Part shown: in pieces, positions 42,075 through 51,717 of the stretch
Layout: each line of letters begins with the position of its first letter
Numbering within the stretch: position 1 is the first letter of the stretch
NCBI GenBank assembly: GCA_019262145.1
Contig: CP076745.1
Location: forward strand, 927,093 to 991,092
Direction of reading: 5' to 3'
Origin: Candidatus Methanogranum gryphiswaldense
GTDB taxonomy: Archaea; Thermoplasmatota; Thermoplasmata; Methanomassiliicoccales; Methanomethylophilaceae
Length of the DNA: 64,000 nt
The notes under the pieces: generated by a model
Told to the model about the DNA's origin: nothing
Databases searched by the model: none
The model's input: only the letters and a program-made list of their open reading frames with translations
Position numbers and translations under genes: made by a program

Positions 42075-44321
42075 ATGGATGATAAAAGCAAATACGTCAT
42101 TATAACGGTCGTATTGGCGGCACTAATCGGAGCCGGATGCTATGCTTTCGGAGTATCACAGCAATCGAATGACGATGAGACCGATCTTACCGGATATTGG
42201 TACCAAGTTGGTTACTACATCTATGATGACGGCATCTATCGCTCCGTCGATCAGAGCTCGATGTCCCTCGACTACGGCATAAACATAATAGGTTGTGAAA
42301 AAGGAATATTCACTGGCATATACCAGAACGGCGAGATCACCGGAAGTTATTCAGACGATACCATTGTCTTCACAGGTGTGTACGATGATTACACCACTTG
42401 GTTCTATGGGACAATATCCGGCAACATGATCTACGCCTCATGCACTGAATATGGCGGTAACATGAAGGGCGGATATCTTGTTTATTCACAGGACATCAAT
42501 GCTGTTCCTTCCAATCCATCGGTCACGGACATCATGGGCGACTGGGAGGTCGTATCTGCATACGCATTGATCGAGGGCAATATTGTCCAGATCAGCGGTG
42601 ATTCCCTGACCATAACAGAACAGATGGGGTCCGTATTTTACGGTAATATGGAACAAATGAAAGACAGCCAGATAGAAAACACCGATATAACTGGTGCCTT
42701 TACAAATATCGACAATGACGGTTACCGCATCGGATACATGTTGGATGAATACGGTGTGAATTGGACCGTCCTTATGAAAGATGGACAGATCGTACTCCGC
42801 ACTAACATCCTCGACACCATGGAAACAGAAGAATACTTGCTTGGATCTGTAGAAAGATCATACACCCGGGATGGCGATTCATCCTCTCTGAATGTGGAAG
42901 CAGACCTGGCTGAAACATCATGGAGATGGGAAAGCTCCATGGTCGCATATGATAATACTGTGTCTGATATCTACATCGACTACATCATCAATTTTGATAC
43001 ACAGGAAGGTTCTATCCTTTCAGGTACGATGGATTACAGAGGGTACAGCCATGAAATGACAGCCTATCTCTATGGTTCATCACCAGTCACTATATGCATA
43101 TCAGGAAAATATTCCGAAATGGACATCTACGGGATCGGGACCATCATCGATGGGAAGATCTATTTCAACGAATGGTCCGATGACGGGAAAGAGCTCACAA
43201 GTACTGTGTTCACACAAGTAACTGACGAACCGATAGAGCCAGATACACTTGTAGGTCACTGGTCGTGTCTTTCTTCCATCGGTATCGACATTGATGACCA
43301 GATATATTATTCGACAACTGGATACAATATGGAAGAACTTTATGATCTGACCATTCTAAATGCTGAGGACGGCATGTTCAATGGATATTTCGAAGATGTA
43401 AAGATCGCCGGTACGTATGAGGGCGGCGTTTTAAGATTCACTGTGACAACGGATGAAGGACTATCCTTATTCTTTACTGGACGTTTTACAGCAGATAACG
43501 TGTTCTTGTCCGAGGAACTCTATTACAACGAAAACGGAATCATCCAGGTCTGGAGGTCTATCTACTCCACATCCTACATGTTATCAGGATTATCGTCCGT
43601 CGAGGACGATGGAATTGCTAGTGATTGGACATCGCCCGATGGATATTCTTTCCAATACATCGACGGGACCGCAGATGATCTATTAGGCCGGAATATAACA
43701 ATAAAAAAGATGGGACCGTTCGTAACTGGAACCATGGAACAGGAAGTTGACGGAGTACTGGTCGACAAGAAGTTCATTGGCATATACCACATAAGCGCGA
43801 ACAACATATCCAGCAGAGCTATCATAATGGATGAGACCGGACTTGTATATGAGGTGAAACTATTGGACGGCGTACTCTATCTTTCAACAACGACCGTAAC
43901 TGATTCTGAGTACACTGGAGAACGTGTTGCCGCTGACCGCATCTATACGCTGGATGGGTCCTCCCCGATAATCCCCGGCAGCCTTGACCTTGAAGGTACT
44001 GTGTGGACATCCACATATTCAATCTGTATGGACAAGGATGGTAACGTAGGAACATATGGCAATATGACGATCTCCATCGAAGATCAGTATCTAAATCTGT
44101 TCTCTGGTACTGTTGTAATTAACGAAGAATCCTACGGACTTGTAGGGTACATGATATTCGACAGCGATATCGATGAACCCAACTTGGTAATATCATATTG
44201 TGACAACGTGATGTTCGAAAGTAAGACAGCGGTGATCGACAGCGAAGGTGTGATGCATCTGACAGGATACAATGACGGATCGGATAGCAGCAAAGCCTTC
44301 AAGGTTGACCTTAGCCAGTAA
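42075..44321 (+). CDS. Large membrane-anchored surface protein with internal repeats
   Basis: The 748-residue product begins with a short cytoplasmic end and one helix (YVIITVVLAALIGAGCYAF), so nearly all of it is extracellular. It contains about six diverged beta-rich repeats of 105-120 residues, each with an opening like DLTGYWYQVG, DIMGDWEVVS, DTLVGHWSCL or DLEGTVWTST, and a later FxGxx(Y/M) segment. They resemble lipocalin-like or avidin-like beta barrels in rhythm only; I recognise no family. The role is probably adhesion or cell-surface structure. The end lacks a second anchor. Confidence 0.8.
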   Translation: MDDKSKYVIITVVLAALIGAGCYAFGVSQQSNDDETDLTGYWYQVGYYIYDDGIYRSVDQSSMSLDYGINIIGCEKGIFTGIYQNGEITGSYSDDTIVFTGVYDDYTTWFYGTISGNMIYASCTEYGGNMKGGYLVYSQDINAVPSNPSVTDIMGDWEVVSAYALIEGNIVQISGDSLTITEQMGSVFYGNMEQMKDSQIENTDITGAFTNIDNDGYRIGYMLDEYGVNWTVLMKDGQIVLRTNILDTMETEEYLLGSVERSYTRDGDSSSLNVEADLAETSWRWESSMVAYDNTVSDIYIDYIINFDTQEGSILSGTMDYRGYSHEMTAYLYGSSPVTICISGKYSEMDIYGIGTIIDGKIYFNEWSDDGKELTSTVFTQVTDEPIEPDTLVGHWSCLSSIGIDIDDQIYYSTTGYNMEELYDLTILNAEDGMFNGYFEDVKIAGTYEGGVLRFTVTTDEGLSLFFTGRFTADNVFLSEELYYNENGIIQVWRSIYSTSYMLSGLSSVEDDGIASDWTSPDGYSFQYIDGTADDLLGRNITIKKMGPFVTGTMEQEVDGVLVDKKFIGIYHISANNISSRAIIMDETGLVYEVKLLDGVLYLSTTTVTDSEYTGERVAADRIYTLDGSSPIIPGSLDLEGTVWTSTYSICMDKDGNVGTYGNMTISIEDQYLNLFSGTVVINEESYGLVGYMIFDSDIDEPNLVISYCDNVMFESKTAVIDSEGVMHLTGYNDGSDSSKAFKVDLSQ

Positions 44322-44325
44322 AAAC

Positions 44326-44355
44326 GAGGGACGACCTCCCTCACCTTATATTTTT
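44326..44355 (+). terminator. Hairpin terminator after surface protein gene
   Basis: GAGGGA (44326-44331) and TCCCTC (44337-44342) form a stem; ACCTTATATTTTTATC follows. Confidence 0.7.
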
Positions 44356-44459
44356 ATCACAGTTTACGGAAGTATCCTGGATCGTGGATACTTACTATAA
44401 AAGAATAGGGATCAAGGTCGAGATTGCTGAAAACGAATTGAAATGATTTAAAAAAGGTT

Positions 44460-44906
44460 TCATTCTTTTTCAGATTCTTTCTCAGCTTCAAATTTGGCCT
44501 TAGGACAGTGATCCCTGAGTATGCGAATGAACTCCTGTTTATCTTTTGGAGATACAGCTACGAATCCGTCTGTGCCATGATATATGAATACGGAGTCCGA
44601 TGAGAACCCCAAGGAATATTTCCAAAGATTCTTGTCCTCTATCTTCTTGATCGATGGATACGGTATAGCAGGTGGCTCACTGAAGGTCAAAGGACATTTG
44701 ATGACCAGTCTGTCTTTATCGAATATGTACTTGGTGCCATGGGCAGAAAGGACTATCAACAAAATGATCACGAAGAACATCGGAAGGGTATAAACGAACT
44801 CTCCCCTGAATATTATATAGAATACAACGGCGACAAAGCCTATCATGGCCATTATGGCCCAAAACACATTACCGAATTTTGTAGGAAAAACATTTGCGTC
44901 GTCCAT
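44460..44906 (-). CDS. Membrane protein with bacterial PH-like domain
   Basis: The 148-residue product has two helices (AIMAMIGFVAVVFYIIF and LPMFFVIILLIVL), then YIFDKDRLVIKCPLT and IPYPSIKKIED, followed by FVAVSPKDKQEFIRIL. This is the layout of bPH_4-type domains, in which a pair of helices precedes a pleckstrin-like fold. No function is established. The acidic C-terminus (EKESEKE) is disordered. Confidence 0.75.
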   Translation of the reverse strand: MDDANVFPTKFGNVFWAIMAMIGFVAVVFYIIFRGEFVYTLPMFFVIILLIVLSAHGTKYIFDKDRLVIKCPLTFSEPPAIPYPSIKKIEDKNLWKYSLGFSSDSVFIYHGTDGFVAVSPKDKQEFIRILRDHCPKAKFEAEKESEKE

Positions 44907-45129
44907 ATGAAGTTAAGCAATAATTCAGGATATATACCTGTCTATTGCTGGATACAGAAATGATCGGACCATATTCTTTATTATGTGGTCCCACAATACT
45001 TGCTCTCCATGAGACAATTGAACACCAGGGATTACTTTGCCATAGGTGTGATCGCATTCATTGTGATCGTAACAGTGATCGTTGCAATAATCACCGTAAT
45101 GAAATAATGATGTTCCAGACATCTTAATT

Positions 45130-45687
45130 TCACGCAATGGTCTTGATTACACGCGCAGGATTACCCACTACCACAGTATTTGGGGGAACGTCCTTTGTTA
45201 CAACAGACCCAGCGCCCACGACTGAGTTCTCACCTATGGTCACGCCCGGCAATACGATCGCACCTGCCCCGATCCAAGCATTCTTCTCTATCACGATGGG
45301 CAATGATATCACTGCCCTTCTGTCACTCGGATCCAATGGATGGTTCGACGTCACAAGTTTCACTGCAGGTCCGAACATTACATCGTCACCGATCGTTATG
45401 CCACCCTGGTCCAGGAAATAACATCCACCATTGATGAAAACATTCTTTCCGAATTTGAGGAACTATCCCCAATCTGAATAAAAAGGTGGGATTATAGTAA
45501 CATCTTCAGAAAGTTTTGAACAAGTGAGCTCCCCGACGAGTCTCCTGATCTCTGCAGCATCGTGATAACCGCAGTTTATCTCCGCGGTTATCCTCATCAT
45601 GCGAGAGTATCCGTCCAATACTTTTTGATGGTCGGCATCAGACGCCCTTATGGGCTCTCCTGCCTTCATACGGTCATAGATGTCCAT
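45130..45687 (-). CDS. Sugar O-acetyltransferase (Maa/NodL type) with one in-frame TAG
   Basis: The uninterrupted frame of 186 codons has one internal TAG at 45463-45465 (minus strand). N-terminal part: [20 protein letters not shown] as in maltose acetyltransferases, then [10 protein letters not shown]. After [34 protein letters not shown] and the left-handed beta-helix with [11 protein letters not shown]. The total length is normal, both halves are intact, and TAG falls at a variable position where relatives have Gln, Lys or Arg. Because TAG is not used as a stop elsewhere here, readthrough as pyrrolysine is likely; a CAG-to-TAG nonsense mutation is the alternative. Confidence 0.8.
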
Positions 45688-45716
45688 ATGCCGACCATCG
45701 TTTTATTCAGATAAAA

Positions 45717-47237
45717 TCACTCTGCTCCCTGAACAGCCCTGTTGGAGAAGCCGTCGCCCTTACGAGCGACTTTTGTGCACTCCTTATCAGAATAGGGCAC
45801 CTTGTTGGGTGCGATCTGTACCGATATCCTCTTGCCATTCAGATTCTTGTTGGACAATGCCTTGAGTGTCATCTCGGCATAGTCCCCTTTGATCTCGACA
45901 TATGATGTTGTGCTGCCGAGCCCTACTCTTCCGACAAGATCGTCGGTGAGCTTTGCGGACTTCTTCACAACATCTGATATCTGCACGCGTCCGTAACCAT
46001 CCTCTTTTCCGAGGTTGATCTGCAATGCGACCATCTCCTGTCTCTCGGTCTCTGTCTTGGACGGGATAACCTTGACCACTTTAACCTCGGGTACAGGCGC
46101 CTGAGCGAGATTTCCGGACATGATCGAGATGAGATCTTCCATCCTCATCTTATGGATCCTCTTTCCGGTCTCTCTCTCATACATCCTTACGCGGTTGTCC
46201 TCCATCTTTGTGACGAAGGATATCGCGATACCTTCTTTGCCTGCCCTTCCGGTCCTTCCGATACGGTGGAGATAGACCTCTGGATCTGAAGGAACATCAT
46301 AGTTGACGACAACGTCGATGTTGTTGACATCGATGCCTCTTGCGGCAACATCTGTCGCGATAAGAGCCTGGAATCTGTCAGATTTGAAGTTCCTGATAAC
46401 TTTCTCTCTCTTCATCTGAGGCATATCGCCGTGGAGTTCGCCCACTTTGTATTTCTCGCTGAGCTCTTCGAACAGCTCGTCGACCATCTTCTTGGTCTGA
46501 CAGAATACAATTGTCTTAGGGGAGTTGCATGACAAGATCATCTCGAGTCTCTCGTGCTTTCCTCCTCTGGAAACTGGAATGAAATACTGCGTTACAAGGT
46601 CAGAACATGGTTCATCCTTTGATACACGTACTTCCAATGGGTCGATCATGAAACGTCCGCCCATGCGCATGATCTCATCTGCCATGGTAGCAGAGAAGAG
46701 CATTGTGTGTCTCTCCTTGGGTAAGGAGTCCATAATGAAATTGACCTCCTCTTCAAAACCCATGTCGAGCATACGGTCCGCCTCATCGAGTACGGCCTCT
46801 TTGATGCATGTTACGTCGAGGACACCTTTCTCAATCAGGTCCTTTACACGTCCTGGGGTTCCGGCAACGATGTCAGTTCCTCTCTTAAGGTTAGCGAACT
46901 GAGCGCTGTAGCTTGAACCACCGTATATCGCCACGCTTCTGTGCCTGGTGTAACTGGAGAGCTTGTAAAGCTCCTCCTCTACCTGAGCTGCAAGTTCCCT
47001 TGTAGGGCAGAGTATGATCGCTGAGGGCTTCTTCATCCCTGGAGCGATCCTTTCCATTATTATTGTACCATATGTCGCAGTCTTGCCAGTACCTGTCTGT
47101 GCCTGGGCAAGGATGTCCCTACCCTCGATCCCTACAGGTATTGCTTCTATCTGGACTGGGGTTGGTTCTGTCCATCCCATGTCCCCTATTGCTTTCAAAA
47201 TCTTTACGTTGAGTCCCAAATCTGTGAAATTAGTCAT
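45717..47237 (-). CDS. DEAD-box RNA helicase with DbpA-like RNA-binding domain
   Basis: The 506-residue helicase has the Q motif, AQTGTGKT, PTRELA, DEADRML, SAT, ARGIDV and HRIGRTGRAG in the usual order. A C-terminal domain from about residue 410 (LGKEDGYGRVQISDVVKKSA, VEIKGDYAEMTLKAL) matches the RRM-like domain of bacterial DbpA, which targets 23S rRNA. A role in ribosome assembly or cold adaptation is likely. It lies 30 bases upstream of the acetyltransferase start on the same strand. Confidence 0.95.
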   Translation of the reverse strand: MTNFTDLGLNVKILKAIGDMGWTEPTPVQIEAIPVGIEGRDILAQAQTGTGKTATYGTIIMERIAPGMKKPSAIILCPTRELAAQVEEELYKLSSYTRHRSVAIYGGSSYSAQFANLKRGTDIVAGTPGRVKDLIEKGVLDVTCIKEAVLDEADRMLDMGFEEEVNFIMDSLPKERHTMLFSATMADEIMRMGGRFMIDPLEVRVSKDEPCSDLVTQYFIPVSRGGKHERLEMILSCNSPKTIVFCQTKKMVDELFEELSEKYKVGELHGDMPQMKREKVIRNFKSDRFQALIATDVAARGIDVNNIDVVVNYDVPSDPEVYLHRIGRTGRAGKEGIAISFVTKMEDNRVRMYERETGKRIHKMRMEDLISIMSGNLAQAPVPEVKVVKVIPSKTETERQEMVALQINLGKEDGYGRVQISDVVKKSAKLTDDLVGRVGLGSTTSYVEIKGDYAEMTLKALSNKNLNGKRISVQIAPNKVPYSDKECTKVARKGDGFSNRAVQGAE

Positions 47238-47511
47238 GTCACGGTCCTAAAAAGTCCGTGCGAGATATCGGACCCTTACAATTCTGGGGTTAGCATTACC
47301 CCTATTTAAAGCAGATGTTCTAAAAAAGACATTACAATGACACCTTGTTCATACTGAAAACACAAGAGCAGATTATGCATTGTTTTGACAGCTTATAATA
47401 GTTCTTGATATTGTGATCGATCGAATGGTCCATTCTCATTAATTTTCAAGTAAATGTAGTTATACCGATCTTAAATTGTGTCTTATCTTAGCATGAATCT
47501 TGAAAAGCAAT

Positions 47512-48006
47512 TCACATGAACATATCCAAGATCATGGCCGATGCAATACAGGTTATACCTATGAATGACGCCATTGACGAGAATCTGAGGAATTTCAATT
47601 TCCTGCTTACCGTTGCCTCTTTGATTTTTATGCCCTGCTCCAGATCCTCCATCATGAGGATCCGCATGCTGACCATGTCATGTTTGTAATTGTCAAACCT
47701 ATCAGCGTCCAACTTCCTATAATTGGAATGAGGGAATACAACGACCATTGACAATGAAAGCGATAGGACCAATGAGATCATACCGAATGTCAGAATAAAC
47801 TTACTTCCGTAATTGAAATCATTGACAGCCACCAACGTCGCTGTTGTCGTCAATATTATGCTGTTGAACAAAAGCGATACAGAAACGCGATCGTACATGC
47901 CGTTGTCCGTGCCCCTGAGATCATCATATCTATCGAATAACGATTCCCTATGAAAATCAAGAACTTCTTTATCCCAATCATCGTATTGAGATTCTCTGTC
48001 CAACAT
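47512..48006 (-). CDS. Hypothetical membrane protein, three helices
   Basis: The 164-residue product has a charged N-terminus (LDFHRESLFDRYDDLRGTDN), two adjacent helices (VSLLFNSIILTTTATLVAV and ILTFGMISLVLSLSLSMVVV), a cytoplasmic loop and a final helix (SFIGITCIASAMILDMF). The layout is somewhat like SLATT-type membrane proteins, but the similarity is weak. Function unknown. Confidence 0.6.
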   Translation of the reverse strand: MLDRESQYDDWDKEVLDFHRESLFDRYDDLRGTDNGMYDRVSVSLLFNSIILTTTATLVAVNDFNYGSKFILTFGMISLVLSLSLSMVVVFPHSNYRKLDADRFDNYKHDMVSMRILMMEDLEQGIKIKEATVSRKLKFLRFSSMASFIGITCIASAMILDMFM

Positions 48007-48105
48007 GGTGGTACATCACATATCATATATTTTGTCTTTGTGAAAAAAAGACCTGGAGAACCATTTAAATCTGTATGTAGTTGCTAGTATTGGACTCATA
48101 TTGGG

Positions 48106-48312
48106 ATGCATCAAGATATGAATGGAAAAAAAGACGCACTCAAACGCGGTATATTTTTATTTTTACCTGGTACAGTTGGAATTTTGATTGGATATGCGAT
48201 AATCCTTCTTACAGACGACATTATTTTACAAATATTGATCGCGGCTATTGTTATTACCATAATAACCATTAGCTATATGCGTGTTAAAAGCTTAAAAAAC
48301 AATAATTTATGA
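48106..48312 (+). CDS. Small membrane protein
   Basis: The 68-residue product has two helices (GIFLFLPGTVGILIGYAIIL and ILQILIAAIVITIITISY) with basic ends. No family is recognised. It is divergent from the membrane protein at 47512-48006, about 100 bases away, so the two may be related in function. Confidence 0.55.
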   Translation: MHQDMNGKKDALKRGIFLFLPGTVGILIGYAIILLTDDIILQILIAAIVITIITISYMRVKSLKNNNL

Positions 48313-48436
48313 TATATTTGACTTATTTGGAAATCAAGTAAATCTGTAAGATTCATTGTTAGAAGTTGGAAAGGATATCACTGATAACAGTGATCTGATG
48401 ATGAAAAATTGAAGAGGGGCCTTGGCCCCATTGATC

Positions 48437-49123
48437 TTATTTGCTGTTGACGATCTGTTCAGCAGATTGGATGCACTTGGTCAGAACAGAATACGCATTG
48501 ATCATGTCAGCCTCTCCGACAATGAAGATCGTATCCGTATGACAGCTGACGGTCTCCTCTATGTTGATGCCGGCGTCGGACAGGTTCGTTATAAGGAACG
48601 CTATGACCCCGCTGGTATCGACTATCTTTTCCGGAGATTTCACGGCTATTTCAACCAGGTTCTCTCTGATCTTTATGATGTTGAATCTTCCGACGGTGTC
48701 CATGATCCTGTCCTTCAACATACGGTCCGCTATGATGGTGACAGCTGATGCGGATTGAACACACTGCATGATCGAATTCTCATTCCAAAGGTCCTTGAAG
48801 AGATTGTCCATCTTATGAAGAACTGTCCAATCGTTCTTCGCTGTGACGATACACGTCTTGGTCCTCATCTCCAGCCTGCTGTCCTTGAGGATCTTGAGAA
48901 TGCTGAGTTCGTGGTCGGTGGTCGTGTTCAGTTTGCCTGCATAACGGCGACATGCGATCATGACGGCCTCCTCATTATCAACCTCGAGGTCCTTCATTAT
49001 CATTCTTGCCAGTGAAGAATAGTTTATCAGGCCTTTCGCAACACAGTCCTTGATGCTCGGATGGGCGTCAATATAGATCCTGGTTCTTTCGGCCAAACTC
49101 TCCTTAGACACATTTTTGGACAT
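48437..49123 (-). CDS. HTH- and ACT-domain protein
   Basis: The 228-residue product starts with a helical part (ERTRIYIDAHPSIKDCVAKG, YSSLARMIM) like a winged-helix domain common in archaeal ACT proteins. The C-terminal part has GVIAFLITNLSDAGINIEET and IFIVGEADMINAYSVL, the paired beta-alpha-beta pattern of an ACT domain, as in aspartate kinase. ACT domains bind amino acids, so a ligand-responsive regulator is likely. It sits next to amino acid genes, but no target can be named. Confidence 0.75.
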   Translation of the reverse strand: MSKNVSKESLAERTRIYIDAHPSIKDCVAKGLINYSSLARMIMKDLEVDNEEAVMIACRRYAGKLNTTTDHELSILKILKDSRLEMRTKTCIVTAKNDWTVLHKMDNLFKDLWNENSIMQCVQSASAVTIIADRMLKDRIMDTVGRFNIIKIRENLVEIAVKSPEKIVDTSGVIAFLITNLSDAGINIEETVSCHTDTIFIVGEADMINAYSVLTKCIQSAEQIVNSK

Positions 49124-49210
49124 AATAGATGAATATCGTTCTAAGTATATATGTTTTGTTTCATATCAGACAAATTGTCTTAAATGGTTTAGAAAAAATA
49201 TCGATTATCA

Positions 49211-49708
49211 TCAATCAAAATATCTTACGCGTCCTGGCTCGTAATGTCCACGAGGAGAGGGCGACTCGTCTGGTACGCCCAATACAATAATGGCCATCGG
49301 CTCAGAATCCTTGATCTCGAGTAGCTTCTTCACACGCTCCACAGGATCTGGGTTGGGATACAATCCACACCAGCAAGTACCGTACCCAAGACCTTTTGCT
49401 TCAAGCAAAATGTTCTCGACGGATGCTCCACAGTCCTGTTGCCAGAATTCCGACAGGGACGGTATCCCAGAGATGATGATAGCGCAAGATGCCTGTTCGG
49501 CCATCTTCACATACGGAGTGACCTGTGACAGGTTCTCCATTTTGCTGCGATTCCTTACGACCGTGAATTTCCACGGACGAGAGTTTCTGGCACTGGGGGC
49601 CATCATTGCAGCCTCAAGTATGAGGTCCAGGTCCTTTTGCGGTATCACTCCCGGTTTGTACTTTCTTATACTCCTGCGCTCCCTTATTGCAGTTCCTACA
49701 TCCATCAT
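49211..49708 (-). CDS. Nitroreductase family protein (FMN)
   Basis: The 165-residue product begins AIRERRSIRKYKPGVIPQKD and continues MMAPSARNSRPWKFTVV, the FMN-binding hallmarks of the nitroreductase family; GYGTCWCGLYPNPDPVE carries the later FMN loop. It reduces quinones, nitro compounds or flavins using NAD(P)H or F420-like donors; the natural substrate is unknown. ATG 49708 or 49705 are both possible, with GAGGTGAT immediately upstream. It lies 6 bases after argD in the same operon. Confidence 0.92.
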   Translation of the reverse strand: MMDVGTAIRERRSIRKYKPGVIPQKDLDLILEAAMMAPSARNSRPWKFTVVRNRSKMENLSQVTPYVKMAEQASCAIIISGIPSLSEFWQQDCGASVENILLEAKGLGYGTCWCGLYPNPDPVERVKKLLEIKDSEPMAIIVLGVPDESPSPRGHYEPGRVRYFD

Positions 49709-49714
49709 ATCACC

Positions 49715-50887
49715 TCAGAGACATTCCTTGAACATTTTCATGAACATGGCGACATGTTCTTGTTTCAATATAAGAGGTGGGATTAGACGAATGACCTTTC
49801 CGTGACACACATTGATGAGGATGCCGTTGTCGAGCATGTACTTCTGAATGCCGACCGCGGTCTCCGGACTGTCCATTTCCACGCCGATCAAGAATCCCTT
49901 TCCGCGTACATCCTTTATCTTCGGACTGTTTATGGCCTTGAGTTCTTTCATCCATGCATCTCCGACGGTATTCACGTTATCGAGGATGTGTTCCTTCTTC
50001 ATGATATCGATCACAGCACTTCCTGCCGTGCATACCAAAGGATTACCGCCGAATGTGGTTCCATGTGTACCTGGTGTCATGACTGAAGAAAGTTCGTTGG
50101 TGGTCACTACGGCCCCTATCGGTACTCCTCCGCCGAGCCCCTTTGCCATCGTTATTATGTCCGGTATGACATTGTAATTCTGTGTGCCGAACCATTTTCC
50201 GGTGCGGCCCATTCCTGTCTGCACCTCGTCAACGATCATTATCGCACCAGTATCGTTACAGACATCTCTCACCGCCTTGTAGAACGCTGGTTTTGCCACG
50301 ACAACGCCGCCCTCTCCTTGTATGGGTTCAATCATCACTGCGGCCGTATCCTTGTCCACTATGGATTTGAGTGATTCCTCATCGTCATACTCGTAATAGT
50401 GATAAGCGTGACTGATTAGAGGCTCGAAAGACTTCTGATACTTGGTCTGTCCCGTGGCTCCCAGCGATGCTGCTGTACGTCCGTGGAAACCATTCAACGC
50501 AGATGCCACCTTCGAACGTCCGGTGTAACGGACAGCTACTTTGAGGGCGCCTTCGTTTGCCTCCGCCCCGCTGTTGACGAACAGACTGCGGTTAAGATTG
50601 CCGGGAGTGATACTTGCGATCTTCTCGGCCAGTATCACCTGCTCCTCAACATTGTAAAGATTGGATACGTGGATCAGTTTACCTACCTGGTCCTGTACTC
50701 TCGCCACCCATTCCGGGTGCGAATACCCAATAGCATTCACTGCGATACCAGCTACCAGATCCAGATATTTTTTTCCGGTGGTGTCGTAGAGATATACGCC
50801 TTCACCGTGTGTGAACGAAATATCGATGCGTCCGTAGTTCTGGAAAAGATACTTCTGACCTTCATTCTTTATCTCTTCGAATTTCAT
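49715..50887 (-). CDS. argD: Acetylornithine aminotransferase
   Basis: ArgD converts N-acetylglutamate semialdehyde to N-acetylornithine with PLP. The 390-residue product has GAEANEGALK, HGRTAASLGATG, DEVQTGMGRTG and the PLP lysine in TMAKGLGGG. ATG 50887 with GAAGTGA five bases upstream is preferred; a GTG start at 50896 overlapping argB by four bases is also possible. Last of the arginine genes in the minus-strand cluster. Confidence 0.95.
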   Translation of the reverse strand: MKFEEIKNEGQKYLFQNYGRIDISFTHGEGVYLYDTTGKKYLDLVAGIAVNAIGYSHPEWVARVQDQVGKLIHVSNLYNVEEQVILAEKIASITPGNLNRSLFVNSGAEANEGALKVAVRYTGRSKVASALNGFHGRTAASLGATGQTKYQKSFEPLISHAYHYYEYDDEESLKSIVDKDTAAVMIEPIQGEGGVVVAKPAFYKAVRDVCNDTGAIMIVDEVQTGMGRTGKWFGTQNYNVIPDIITMAKGLGGGVPIGAVVTTNELSSVMTPGTHGTTFGGNPLVCTAGSAVIDIMKKEHILDNVNTVGDAWMKELKAINSPKIKDVRGKGFLIGVEMDSPETAVGIQKYMLDNGILINVCHGKVIRLIPPLILKQEHVAMFMKMFKECL

Positions 50888-50892
50888 TATTG

Positions 50893-51708
50893 TCACTTCA
50901 ATATTATTGTTCCGTGAGGGACATTTTTCATTATGTCCGTCACTATGCTTCTTTTATCCTTACCGTTGACCATGCGGACGACCTGTACTCCTGCGTTCAA
51001 AGCATTGCGACAGGCCTCCACCTTCGGTATCATTCCGCCCGAGATCACTCCCGAGGCTATGAGTTCATCCACTTCCTTCAGAGTGAGTTTGTCTATCTTT
51101 GATGACGGGTCATTGATGTCTGTGAGTATTCCAGGGACGTCGGTGATCGTTATCATCTCTTTGCATTTCACCCCGGCGGCAATACCAGATGCCATTGTAT
51201 CGGCATTGACGTTCAGTTTATTTCCCAACGCATCCTTGCCGATCGGGTATATGACGGGGGTTATGCCGGCCTTCAGCAGGTCGAATATCGAATCGACATC
51301 GACATCGCTGACCTCTCCGACGAGCCCCAGATCGACTGTGACCTCCTGTCCGCCCTCCATCACAGTATACGGTGCCTTCTTCTCACAAAGAGTGAACGTG
51401 TATCCTGCACAACCCAGTGCCTGGATGGATGCCTCGATAAGGCATTCGACCACGTCCGCATTGAGTTTACGGAGCACATCTTCTGCAACGTCGAGAGCAT
51501 CTGCATCAGTGACCCTCACACCGCCGACCTTCTTAGGGGTCATGCCTCTCCTCTCCATCTCCTCGGAGATCTCGGGACCTCCTCCGTGAACGAGGATTAT
51601 CTTGGCACCGTCATGTATGAGCTGGGCGATCTCGTTGGAGAGGCGCATCATGTCCTCCTTGCCACGTATCGCATTGCCACCGAACTTTAGGACGTAGATG
51701 TTCTTCAT
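50893..51708 (-). CDS. argB: Acetylglutamate kinase
   Basis: ArgB phosphorylates N-acetylglutamate. The 271-residue product has KFGGNAIRG, VHGGGPEISEEM, the ALGCAGYTFTLCEKK nucleotide-fold segment and TITDVPGIL. Length is normal for the non-regulated type; no N-terminal extension for arginine inhibition is seen. The gene lies 9 bases after argJ. Confidence 0.95.
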   Translation of the reverse strand: MKNIYVLKFGGNAIRGKEDMMRLSNEIAQLIHDGAKIILVHGGGPEISEEMERRGMTPKKVGGVRVTDADALDVAEDVLRKLNADVVECLIEASIQALGCAGYTFTLCEKKAPYTVMEGGQEVTVDLGLVGEVSDVDVDSIFDLLKAGITPVIYPIGKDALGNKLNVNADTMASGIAAGVKCKEMITITDVPGILTDINDPSSKIDKLTLKEVDELIASGVISGGMIPKVEACRNALNAGVQVVRMVNGKDKRSIVTDIMKNVPHGTIILK

Positions 51709-51717
51709 TCCTGACCC

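Noticed and set aside
45463-45465. TAG as a sequencing error or a pair of separate genes
   Set aside because: An error cannot be excluded, but the two halves join without loss or shift at a normal family length, and the second half lacks a suitable start near the TAG.
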